From positions 62,001 to 126,000 of the forward strand of contig CANBHY010000005.1 in the NCBI GenBank assembly GCA_947368535.1: 64,000 nucleotides of DNA, in the 5' to 3' direction. Made by a program: the position numbers and the translations under genes. The stretch comes from an uncultured Clostridium sp. (GTDB lineage Bacteria > Bacillota > Clostridia > TANB77 > CAG-508). Below are positions 8,695-16,011 of the stretch, piece by piece (within the stretch, counting starts at the first letter, position 1; each line of letters opens with the position of its first letter). The notes beneath the pieces were generated by a model, which made no database searches, had not been told where the DNA came from, and worked only from the letters and a program-made list of their open reading frames with translations.

Positions 8695-9372
8695 TTATTT
8701 TAATTTTATTCCGCCCCATTCTACTGCTACGAATCCTTTTCTTTCTGGTGTTTGTAATTGTTGTTCTTTAACTTCTTCGTATTTATCTAATCCTTTAAAT
8801 TCCATCCATACACGTATTAATGTATCTGGTTTTGGATTTATCTCTAGTGGCATATCTTTATTTATTTTATCTATTGTTTCGAATCTTATAAAATTATATT
8901 TATTTGCTTCTAATTGTGGTAACCAATATACTATAAATTCTTCTGCTTCTCTTTCATTCAAGCCTAGTATTGCTAATTTCTCTTCTAGGAATTTTGCTGA
9001 TTCTTCTCCTTTTACAACAAAACCTTCTTTTATATCTATATCTATATTATTCTCGCCTTCCCAATATAATGAATATAATTCTCTTCCTGTTTCATTATAT
9101 ATTAGTGTTCCGTCTGGTTTTGCTGTTATTTTCCAACCGTTTTCGTATTTTGGATATGATGTTGTTATTTTCTCTGGATACCCCAAAGTTACTGTTACTT
9201 CTGTTTCTTCTTCAGGGTATAAATATATTATTGGTTTAGCTGTATATATTGACATACTATTATACTCATATATTAAAATTATTAGAAATGATATTACTGA
9301 TATTGTAATAATTAATGTTATAGCAATCATGATTCTTGCTTTTCTTTTCTCTTTTTTTATTTCATCATTCAT
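8695..9372 (-). CDS. Membrane-anchored protein with KPIIYLYP-type domain
   Basis: A 225-residue protein with a basic N-terminus, one transmembrane segment (about residues 16-38) and an extracytoplasmic domain starting KPIIYLYPEEETEVTV. I recognise this domain as a recurring clostridial one (KP-x-IYLYPE..., then LYWEG, GLNEREAEEFIVYWLPQLE, RVWMEFKGLD), but no function is known to me. Start: ATG at 9372 behind AAAGGAAAAAAAG; the longer upstream start has no ribosome site. It overlaps the end of paralogue 3 by eight bases, so the two are co-translated. Confidence 0.7.
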   Translation of the reverse strand: MNDEIKKEKRKARIMIAITLIITISVISFLIILIYEYNSMSIYTAKPIIYLYPEEETEVTVTLGYPEKITTSYPKYENGWKITAKPDGTLIYNETGRELYSLYWEGENNIDIDIKEGFVVKGEESAKFLEEKLAILGLNEREAEEFIVYWLPQLEANKYNFIRFETIDKINKDMPLEINPKPDTLIRVWMEFKGLDKYEEVKEQQLQTPERKGFVAVEWGGIKLK

Positions 9373-9937
9373 CTTTTTTTCCTTTCTTGTTTGAATCTTC
9401 TTTTTCATTTTCAGATATTATAACTTTATAAATTATTCCTTCTTCGTATTTAGCTTCTACTTTATATTTTTTTGATGAATTAATTTTTCTATCTAAATTT
9501 CTTATTTCCTCAGTTGCATTTCTAACATTTTTTACTGTATTTTCAGCCATTTCATCTTCATAAAAGTTGCATTTTCTGCATTCTTCTTCTAAACTATTTT
9601 TATTTGATTTACTATATCCTTCAATGTTTTCAACTTGAACACTTATAAATTTTCCTATTTGCTCTGCGTTTTCTTGATTCATACTTATTATTGTTTCAAG
9701 CATTAAACTAACCTCTGAACCTTTTATTTCATCACCTACGTATTTTTTAACTTTTGCATTATATATATCGTTTTCTTGTGATGCAAATGGATCTTTTGAA
9801 CAATTTTCTTTTTTTGAAGTAAAGAATACATCTGAATTTAATACAACTAAAGCTATGCATATCAGCATTCCTATTGTTATTATAGCTCCCATAATTAAAT
9901 TTCTATCACTTCTTATTTTTTCAATTTCTTCTTCCAT
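9365..9937 (-). CDS. Membrane-anchored protein, paralogue 3
   Basis: A 190-residue relative of the protein at 7583-8113. Seen: a transmembrane segment (about 14-36), YVGDEIKGSEV near 75, FISVQVENI near 102, CRKC (C-x2-C) near 125, KYKVEAKYEEGIIYKVII near 158, and a Lys/Glu-rich tail. First gene of the minus-strand block 9937 to 7583; ATG at 9937 behind AAAGGAAGAAAA. Function unknown. Confidence 0.65.
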   Translation of the reverse strand: MEEEIEKIRSDRNLIMGAIITIGMLICIALVVLNSDVFFTSKKENCSKDPFASQENDIYNAKVKKYVGDEIKGSEVSLMLETIISMNQENAEQIGKFISVQVENIEGYSKSNKNSLEEECRKCNFYEDEMAENTVKNVRNATEEIRNLDRKINSSKKYKVEAKYEEGIIYKVIISENEKEDSNKKGKKDE

Positions 9938-9994
9938 TTTTCTTCCTTTTCTTTTTCTTTAGATTTTATCAATAAAATTTTTCTATTTCAACAT

Positions 9995-10023
9995 TTGACA
10001 AATAATTATTTTGATGCTAAAAT
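9995..10023 (+). promoter_or_regulatory. Promoter of the T-box operon
   Basis: TTGACA, 17-bp spacer, TAAAAT with TG upstream of the -10. A strong sigma-A promoter directly in front of the T-box. Confidence 0.8.
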
Positions 10024-10029
10024 TGTATA

Positions 10030-10250
10030 CATAATTTGGCAATGATAAGAGACTATAGTAATCTAAGTTTTATTAGAGAGTCTGTGGTTGGTGAAAACAG
10101 ATTAAAACATTTTACGAATCTACTCTTTAGCTTCTAACCTAATAAGTTAGACCTTTTGTACAGGTTATAGTACTTATCAAGTTATAAATCAAGGTGGTAC
10201 CGCGAAATATTAATCGCCCTTATGCTTTTAGCATAAGGGATTTTTTGTTT
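10030..10250 (+). promoter_or_regulatory. Serine T-box riboswitch (UCU specifier)
   Basis: Classic T-box leader: Stem I base AAGAG (10047-10051) pairs with CTCTT (10123-10127), with TCT followed by A in the specifier loop (10119-10121), i.e. a serine UCU codon. The T-box sequence AAGGTGGTACCGCG is at 10191-10204, followed by a terminator hairpin CCCTTATGC / GCATAAGGG and a T-run (10217-10250). Uncharged tRNA-Ser is expected to pair and allow read-through into the serS operon. Specifier reading and the downstream serS agree. Confidence 0.92.
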
Positions 10251-10263
10251 TTAAGGAGTTATT

Positions 10264-11088
10264 ATGATACTTAATGGAAATGATATTAAAAAATTAGTAG
10301 AAGAAAAAGATATAATTAACCCATTTAATATAGATAATGTAAATTCAGGCTCTTATGATATTTCAGTCTCCTCTACAATTTTGAAAATAAAAAAATCTTT
10401 TAAAGTAATTGATTTAAATAATGGTGAACAAATTTCAAAAATATATGAGGAAGTTGATATTAAAAATGGATATTGTTTAAAGCCTAATGAAACTATTTTA
10501 TGTGCTTTAAATGAAAAAATATCTTTACCTGAAAATATAGTTGCTCATATTAGACCTAGAACATCTCTTAGTAGACTAGGTTTATATATAAATCTTCAAC
10601 ATGCTCAAGCCGGTTATTCTGGAGTTTTAAATATTGCAATGCATAACATGTCTTGCAATTCGTATAGAATAACTCCTAACTTGCGTATTGGGCAAGTTGT
10701 TTTTGAAGAATTAACTGATGGAATGACTGAAGATTTGTTATATCAAAACGAGCCTACTCCTGTTTATCAGGATGAAGATGGTTTAGTTGGTTCTAAAATT
10801 TATGTTGATTATATTGGTAAAGTATTTCGCCATTATAAAGGAAATTATTATTTCATTGAAAACATTAGTATGGATTCTGAAACTAAAGAAGATATGATTG
10901 TTTATAGACCATTATATGAAAGAAAAGATTCTATGCTTTGGAACAGACCTGCTAAAATGTTTTTTGAAGAAATTGACCCTAATAAAAAAGATAATATCAC
11001 TGGTCAAAAACACAGATTTGAACTTTGCGTGGAATTATCAAAAGATTATATAAATTCTAAGGAGGTAAAAAAGAATGAAAGAAGTTAA
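10264..11088 (+). CDS. dCTP deaminase-like protein fused to a DUF1653 domain
   Basis: 274 residues in two parts: a dCTP deaminase/dUTPase trimer-fold domain (about 1-185; PRTSLSRLGLYINLQHAQAGYSG, IGQVVFEEL) and a C-terminal DUF1653 domain (about 190-255; GKVFRHYKGNYYF, VYRPLYE). The stretch GYSG-VLNIAMHN aligns with the deaminase GWSG-CIVLEFYN segment, so the catalytic Glu appears replaced by Ala, and the dUTPase catalytic Asp position is also not acidic. It may therefore bind rather than convert nucleotides; this is inference from motif comparison. First gene after the serine T-box, overlapping the next gene by 14 bases. Confidence 0.75.
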   Translation: MILNGNDIKKLVEEKDIINPFNIDNVNSGSYDISVSSTILKIKKSFKVIDLNNGEQISKIYEEVDIKNGYCLKPNETILCALNEKISLPENIVAHIRPRTSLSRLGLYINLQHAQAGYSGVLNIAMHNMSCNSYRITPNLRIGQVVFEELTDGMTEDLLYQNEPTPVYQDEDGLVGSKIYVDYIGKVFRHYKGNYYFIENISMDSETKEDMIVYRPLYERKDSMLWNRPAKMFFEEIDPNKKDNITGQKHRFELCVELSKDYINSKEVKKNERS

Positions 11089-11326
11089 AGAAGGAGAAAT
11101 TTATAGACACTTTAAAGGCCCATTTTATTATATCGTTTGTGTTGGTTTTGACTCCGAAACACAAGAAAGAGTTGTTGTTTACCGTCATCTAGATGGTTCG
11201 GGTAAAATTTGTGTACGCCCTGAAACAATGTTTTTAGAGGAAATTCCAGAAAGACCTGATAATGTAACTGGTCAAAAGGTTAGATTTGAGCTAATCAATA
11301 ATCTAACAGATTATAATTGTAAATAA
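11075..11326 (+). CDS. DUF1653 domain protein
   Basis: An 83-residue protein that is essentially one DUF1653 domain: EGEIYRHFKGPFYYIV near residue 6, VVYRHLDGSGKICVRPETMFLEEI in the middle. It is related to the C-terminal domain of the preceding gene (both end PDNVTGQK/KDNITGQK-xRFEL), so the pair probably came from duplication with one copy fused. Function unknown. AAGGAGG lies upstream inside the previous gene; translation is probably coupled. Confidence 0.82.
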   Translation: MKEVKEGEIYRHFKGPFYYIVCVGFDSETQERVVVYRHLDGSGKICVRPETMFLEEIPERPDNVTGQKVRFELINNLTDYNCK

Positions 11327-11338
11327 GGAGGATTTTTA

Positions 11339-12625
11339 ATGATAGATATAAAATTTTTAAGAGAAAACCCAGATGTGGTTAAAGAAAATATAAAAAATAA
11401 GTTTCAAATGCATAAATTAGCTTTAGTTGATGAAGTTATTGAATTAGATGCAAAAAATCGTGAACTTAAGCTTGCTGGTGATGAACTTAGAAGTAAAAGA
11501 AATACTTTAAGTAATCAAATCGGTGGCCTTATGCGTGATGGTAAAAAAGATGAAGCTGAAAAAATTAAACTTGAAGTTAAAGAAATTAATGATAAACTTA
11601 CTGAAAATGAAAAACTTGAGACTGAATATGCAGAAAAAGTTACTAATATTATGATGAAGATTCCTAATATTATGCATGAATCTGTTCCTATTGGTAAGGA
11701 TGATAGTGAAAATGTTGAAAACGAAAAATTTGGTGAACCAGTTGTTCCAAAATATGAAATTCCTTATCATGCTGATATTATGGAAAGTCTATGTGGACTT
11801 GATTTAGATGCTGCTCGTAGAGTTGCTGGTAATGGTTTTTATTATTTAGTTGGTGATGTTGCTAGACTTCATAGTGCTATTTTAAGCTATGCTAGAGATT
11901 TTATGATTAATAAAGGATTTACTTATTGCATTCCACCTTATATGATAAGATCTGATGTTGTTACTGGTGTTATGAGCTTTGAAGAAATGGATGCCATGAT
12001 GTACAAAATTGAAGGCGAAGATTTATATTTAATTGGTACTAGTGAACATTCAATGATTGGTAAATTTAAAGAACAAATTCTTGATAAAGCTAATCTTCCA
12101 TATACTATGACTTCTTATTCTCCATGTTTTAGAAAAGAAAAAGGTGCTCATGGTATTGAAGAGCGTGGTGTTTATAGAATACATCAATTTGAAAAACAAG
12201 AAATGATTGTTGTTTGTGAACCTGAAGATAGTTATGATTGGTATGAAAAAATGTGGAACTATACTGTTGAATTATTCAGAAGTATGGATATTCCAGTTAG
12301 AACTTTAGAATGTTGTAGTGGTGACTTAGCTGACTTAAAAGCTAAAAGTGTTGATGTTGAAGCTTGGAGCCCTAGACAACAAAAATATTTTGAAGTTGGT
12401 AGCTGTTCTAATTTAACAGATGCGCAAGCTAGAAGACTTGGTATTAGAATTAAAGGTGAAAAAGGAAATTATTATGCTCATACGCTTAATAATACTGTTG
12501 TTGCTCCTCCTCGTATGTTAATAGCATTTTTAGAAAATCATTATCAAGAAGATGGCACTATAACTATTCCTGAAGTTTTACGTCCTTATATGGGTGGTAT
12601 TGAAATTTTAAAACCTAAAAAATAA
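11339..12625 (+). CDS. serS: Serine-tRNA ligase
   Basis: Class II aminoacyl-tRNA synthetase charging tRNA-Ser (and tRNA-Sec where present). 428 residues, the usual size. Seen: the N-terminal antiparallel coiled-coil arm (about 30-105, RSKRNTLSNQIG, KDEAEKIKLEV), motif 2 region (SPCFRKEKGAHG...GVYRIHQFEKQEM) and motif 3 (NNTVVAPPRMLIAFLENHYQ with the class II Arg). Start: ATG after AAGGAGGATTTTTA. Regulated by the serine T-box upstream, third gene of that operon. Confidence 0.97.
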   Translation: MIDIKFLRENPDVVKENIKNKFQMHKLALVDEVIELDAKNRELKLAGDELRSKRNTLSNQIGGLMRDGKKDEAEKIKLEVKEINDKLTENEKLETEYAEKVTNIMMKIPNIMHESVPIGKDDSENVENEKFGEPVVPKYEIPYHADIMESLCGLDLDAARRVAGNGFYYLVGDVARLHSAILSYARDFMINKGFTYCIPPYMIRSDVVTGVMSFEEMDAMMYKIEGEDLYLIGTSEHSMIGKFKEQILDKANLPYTMTSYSPCFRKEKGAHGIEERGVYRIHQFEKQEMIVVCEPEDSYDWYEKMWNYTVELFRSMDIPVRTLECCSGDLADLKAKSVDVEAWSPRQQKYFEVGSCSNLTDAQARRLGIRIKGEKGNYYAHTLNNTVVAPPRMLIAFLENHYQEDGTITIPEVLRPYMGGIEILKPKK

Positions 12626-12645
12626 ATCTTGATTGGAGTACTATA

Positions 12646-13224
12646 ATGATAATAAAAAATCCTAAATTTGAAATTTCAGCAGTTAAACCTGCTCAATATC
12701 CCAAAAATGATTTACCTCAAATTGTTTTAGTTGGTAAATCTAATGTTGGTAAATCTTCTTTTATTAATACTATGCTTAACAGAAAAGCTTTAGCTAGAAC
12801 TAGCAATACACCTGGTAAAACTAGACAAATAAATTTTTACAATATTGATGATAGTTTTTATTTTGTTGACTTACCTGGGTATGGTTATAGCAAACTTAGT
12901 AAAGAAGAGCAAGTTAATATGGGAAAATTTATTGAAGATTATTTGAATAAATGTAAAAATATTTCATTAATAGTTTTGCTTTTAGATATTCGACATAATC
13001 CTACAAATGATGATATTTTAATGCTTGATTATATAAAACGTACAAATCTTCCTTTTGTAGTTATTGCTAATAAAGCGGATAAACTTGCTGTAACCAAAGT
13101 AGATTCTGCTGTATTTGAAATTAAGGATTTTCTTGGTCTTTCTTTTACTACTGTTTTTCCTTTTTCTGCTGAAAGAAAAATTTATACAGAACATGCTTGG
13201 GAAGAATTAGAAAAGTTTTTATAA
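12646..13224 (+). CDS. ysxC: Ribosome biogenesis GTPase YsxC/EngB
   Basis: Essential GTPase for assembly of the large ribosomal subunit. 192 residues with G1 GKSNVGKSSFIN (about 29-40), G2 NTPGKTRQINF, G3 DLPGYGYSK, G4 NKADKL and the late SAE segment. It follows serS by 20 bases and ends the T-box operon at a strong terminator. The start is ATG at 12646 after GGAG. Confidence 0.95.
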   Translation: MIIKNPKFEISAVKPAQYPKNDLPQIVLVGKSNVGKSSFINTMLNRKALARTSNTPGKTRQINFYNIDDSFYFVDLPGYGYSKLSKEEQVNMGKFIEDYLNKCKNISLIVLLLDIRHNPTNDDILMLDYIKRTNLPFVVIANKADKLAVTKVDSAVFEIKDFLGLSFTTVFPFSAERKIYTEHAWEELEKFL

Positions 13225-13248
13225 ATTATTTTTATATTATTGAACAAG

Positions 13249-13277
13249 AGCCAGTTGGAACCCCAACTGGCTTTTCA
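13249..13277 (+). terminator. Terminator of the T-box-serS-ysxC operon
   Basis: AGCCAGTTGG / CCAACTGGCT hairpin with a 4-base loop followed by TTTT. Confidence 0.88.
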
Positions 13278-13295
13278 TATTGCTTTTTTCTGTAT

Positions 13296-13562
13296 TCAGT
13301 TTTTCTGCTTAATCTTTACTATAGCATTTTTGCCATCTATCCATCTGATTTTTATATCAGCGTTTTGATTAAAAAAATCCATATTGATAATAGTTTCAAT
13401 ACTTGGAATCTCCTCGCTTAATCCAGATGAACTTGTTGCATATTCTGCTACTTTTTGCAACACTCCTTTTCCTTCAATAGGCTTATTTGATTTTATTATA
13501 ATCTTTCGCCCATCGACGTTTACCTGCTTTTCGTATACTTTGCATCTTCGTTTCCGAAAAAT
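13296..13562 (-). CDS. Small unknown protein, cassette A, apparent ATT start
   Basis: An 88-residue open frame, unknown family, basic at the start (FRKRRCK) and ending IKQKN. AGGAGG lies seven bases before an in-frame ATT at 13562; there is no in-frame ATG, GTG or TTG near the ribosome site (an in-frame TTG is 34 codons in and an ATG 60 codons in). Upstream is an extended -10 promoter (TGTTATAAT). Codon three is CGG, a codon absent from resident genes, and base composition is less AT-rich than the neighbours. Either an ATT-initiated gene or one whose start codon mutated. Faces the ysxC terminator. Confidence 0.55.
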   Translation of the reverse strand: MFRKRRCKVYEKQVNVDGRKIIIKSNKPIEGKGVLQKVAEYATSSSGLSEEIPSIETIINMDFFNQNADIKIRWIDGKNAIVKIKQKN

Positions 13563-13649
13563 AGTAACACCTCCTAATACTTGTTCTTAGGTATTATAAC
13601 ATACTTTTCTTAAACATTTATTAAAAATTTTTATATTATTATAAAACTA

Positions 13650-13684
13650 AGCGAGCTTAAGATTATCTTAAACTCGCTTTTTTA
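13650..13684. terminator. Terminator after the DUF951 gene
   Basis: AGCGAGCTTAAG / CTTAAACTCGCT hairpin overlapping the stop codon of the DUF951 gene, with T-rich flanks on both sides. Confidence 0.7.
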
Positions 13685-13841
13685 TCATTTTCAATGCTTT
13701 AGGTCTTTCAATCATTATGCAATGTCCGCATCCCATGCATTCTAACTTAAAGTCCACACCTATTCTTATTATCTTCCACTCTTTACTCCCACATGGATGT
13801 TGTTTTTTAGTTACTACTATGTCTCCTACATTAAATTCCAT
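13668..13841 (-). CDS. DUF951 family protein
   Basis: A 57-residue protein, too short for most gene callers. It matches the DUF951 pattern closely: VGDIVVTKKQHPCGSKEWK, then DFKLECMGCGHCIMIER. The conserved HPCG, CxGCGH set suggests a small zinc- or metal-binding fold; members are widespread in Firmicutes and often sit near ychF or single-strand binding protein genes, function unknown. Start: ATG at 13841 behind GGAGAAAAT. Confidence 0.85.
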   Translation of the reverse strand: MEFNVGDIVVTKKQHPCGSKEWKIIRIGVDFKLECMGCGHCIMIERPKALKMIKKRV

Positions 13842-13861
13842 ATTTTCTCCTTAATAACGGC

Positions 13862-13890
13862 AAATGCACAGCTTTCGCTGTGCTCGCCTT
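13862..13890 (-). terminator. Terminator of cassette B
   Basis: GCACAGC / GCTGTGC hairpin with a GAAA-type loop directly after the stop of the gene at 13895. The T-run is weak. Confidence 0.5.
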
Positions 13891-13894
13891 CTCT

Positions 13895-14308
13895 TTAAAA
13901 TCTACTGACGCTGATTTCCAGTACCTCAATGGTTCTTTCTGTATTGAAGTTTTTTCCAGGTTTTGTTTCGACCTTTGGCATACCATTTTCCTCATCCATT
14001 GTGATATGAATAGAAAATGGACACATAGCCTCAAAGTTTTCTTTTTCCTGATCGTAGGAAAAGTGAACCTTTACTGAGGTGATTTCTTCTTCGAACAGCT
14101 TTTCAATTCGCTGGCAGATTTCTTTTTCGGATGCTTCATTTTCATCACCCATTATATCTCTGATCCGGCTTAAAATCTGTTCTTCTGTCGCCTTGGAGCA
14201 CCATGTATTCAGCAACACCCGTACTCCGGTGACTGTAAGGCCATTATTTTCCTCTTGCTGAACTCTGTTTCTTTCAATTCTGTAATGATTTGTTTTGAAT
14301 AGTGCCAT
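13895..14308 (-). CDS. Unknown protein, cassette B
   Basis: A 137-residue protein not recognised; Glu-rich, starting MALFKTNHYRIERN and ending LEISVSRF, with no obvious membrane segment. Start: ATG at 14308, AAGGAGG eight bases upstream; an earlier ATG nine codons upstream lacks a ribosome site. Composition and codons (CTG, CGG, GTC, CAG) differ sharply from the AT-rich neighbours; at least two CGG codons are in frame. It has its own consensus promoter and terminator. Probably foreign. Confidence 0.7.
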   Translation of the reverse strand: MALFKTNHYRIERNRVQQEENNGLTVTGVRVLLNTWCSKATEEQILSRIRDIMGDENEASEKEICQRIEKLFEEEITSVKVHFSYDQEKENFEAMCPFSIHITMDEENGMPKVETKPGKNFNTERTIEVLEISVSRF

Positions 14309-14340
14309 AATAATTGCCTCCTTATTTTTGCTCATTATTT

Positions 14341-14370
14341 ATTATAGCATTCTTTACATTTTATGTAAAG
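14341..14370 (-). promoter_or_regulatory. Promoter of cassette B with overlapping palindrome
   Basis: TTTACA, 17-bp spacer, TATAAT (extended TGC). A perfect palindrome CTTTACAT-TTT-ATGTAAAG (14352-14370) covers the -35 box and part of the spacer and could be an operator; it also lies directly after the gltX stop codon. Confidence 0.75.
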
Positions 14371-15993
14371 TTATGCTAATCTTTCTAGTACTTCTTTTTC
14401 TCCTAATACTTGCATTATTTCATAAAGGTCTGGTGTGTTTGCTCTTCCTGTTAATGTTATTCTAATAACTGTACTTATATCTCCAACATGACCTTTGTAG
14501 TTTTCTGGATTTGCTTTATATTCTTTTACTTCTCTAGCATATCCTAATTTTTCTGCTAAGTCTTTCATTTTATCAAACCATGTTTGTTTGTCATCATTTA
14601 TATCAAAATAATTAGTTATATATTCTGTTACAATTTTTTTGATTTCCTCTTTATCATTTATTTTTTGATATTCGAAATCTTTTATTTTTGCAAATTTATC
14701 TTTGTACATATAACTAATATTATCTTTTACTTCTGACCATTTTGAAATGTCTTTTCTTGGTTTAGCATTTTCTCTTTCTATTCCTAAAACTTTTAGTGAG
14801 TATTCTTTATCATCTAACATTTCTTTTAGTTCTTGATCATATTTTTCTGCCCAAGCATATGAAAAATCATAAACTTCTTGTGCTGTAAATCTTGATATAA
14901 CTCCTTTAGCTACATCTAATAATTTTATTGTATCAAATAAAGCTCCACTTACTCCCATTTTATTTAAATTGAATTCAAAGTCTTCCATCATATCTTTATC
15001 AGGATTTTGTTTTCTCCATATTTCAAAATTTGAATTTGCTATATTCATTAAATATTCTTTTAAAGCTTCTTTTGGTATACCTTCTTCTGTATAATAAGAA
15101 ACTGCTGCTTCTGGATCTTTTCTTTTACTCAACTTTCTTCTTGATTCCTCTTCTGCTTTTTCTAATGGAGCTGTATGCGCAAATTTTGGGACTTTAAATC
15201 CAAGTACTTGAAATAGTTGTATATGTAAAGGAACTGATGATAGCCATTCATCACTACGTGTTACTAATGTTGTATGCATTAGATGATCATCTACTGCATG
15301 TGCAAAATGATATGTTGGAAGTCCATCAGATTTTATAATAACTATATCTTGGTCATTTTCTGGCATATCTATTCCACCTTTAATGACATCTTTTATTTTT
15401 ATTTTTTTATCTGGATTTCCTGGTGATTTAAATCTTACTATGTATGGATCACCATTTTTTATTTTCTCTATCGCCATATCTACAGGCATATTTCTACATT
15501 TTGCCCATTTTCCGAAATATCCTGTTCTTTCTTGTGCTTTAGTTTGATTTTCTCTTATTGTATCTAATTCTTCTGTTGAACAAAAACATGGATATGCATT
15601 TCCTTCTTCTACTAATTTCTTGGCATATGCTTTATAGATTTCTTTTCTCTCACTTTGGATGTATGGTCCATAGTTTCCTTTATCTACTGTTTCATCTGGA
15701 TATAAATCATAGTCTTTATATGCATTTAAAATTTCTTCTGTTCCATTTTCAATCTTTCTTTTTTGATCTGTATCTTCTATTCTTACAAAAAATACGCCTT
15801 CTGTTTGCTTAGCTATTTTTTTAGCTATTAATCCTTGGAAAATACCTCCTACATGTATAAATCCAGTTGGACTTGGTGCAACTCTTACTACTTGTGCTCC
15901 TTCTTTTAATTCTCTTTCAGGATATTTTTCTTCATAATATGATACATCCTTTACATCAGGAAATATTAAATCAGCTAATTCTTTTCTATCCAT
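14371..15993 (-). CDS. gltX: Glutamate-tRNA ligase
   Basis: Class I synthetase charging tRNA-Glu (possibly also tRNA-Gln if no GlnRS is present). 540 residues. Seen: APSPTGFIHVGG (the HIGH signature as HVGG, residues about 39-50), RIEDTDQKRKIE, the YHFAHAVDDHLMHTTLVTRSDEW strand region, and KLSKRKDP as the KMSKS loop. Longer than the usual 480-490 residues, with an extended N-terminus before the active site and a Lys-rich C-terminal anticodon-binding region. Lies 18 bases after rnj on the same strand and is probably co-transcribed with it. Confidence 0.95.
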   Translation of the reverse strand: MDRKELADLIFPDVKDVSYYEEKYPERELKEGAQVVRVAPSPTGFIHVGGIFQGLIAKKIAKQTEGVFFVRIEDTDQKRKIENGTEEILNAYKDYDLYPDETVDKGNYGPYIQSERKEIYKAYAKKLVEEGNAYPCFCSTEELDTIRENQTKAQERTGYFGKWAKCRNMPVDMAIEKIKNGDPYIVRFKSPGNPDKKIKIKDVIKGGIDMPENDQDIVIIKSDGLPTYHFAHAVDDHLMHTTLVTRSDEWLSSVPLHIQLFQVLGFKVPKFAHTAPLEKAEEESRRKLSKRKDPEAAVSYYTEEGIPKEALKEYLMNIANSNFEIWRKQNPDKDMMEDFEFNLNKMGVSGALFDTIKLLDVAKGVISRFTAQEVYDFSYAWAEKYDQELKEMLDDKEYSLKVLGIERENAKPRKDISKWSEVKDNISYMYKDKFAKIKDFEYQKINDKEEIKKIVTEYITNYFDINDDKQTWFDKMKDLAEKLGYAREVKEYKANPENYKGHVGDISTVIRITLTGRANTPDLYEIMQVLGEKEVLERLA

Positions 15994-16011
15994 ATTTATT
16001 TCTCCTTTTTA

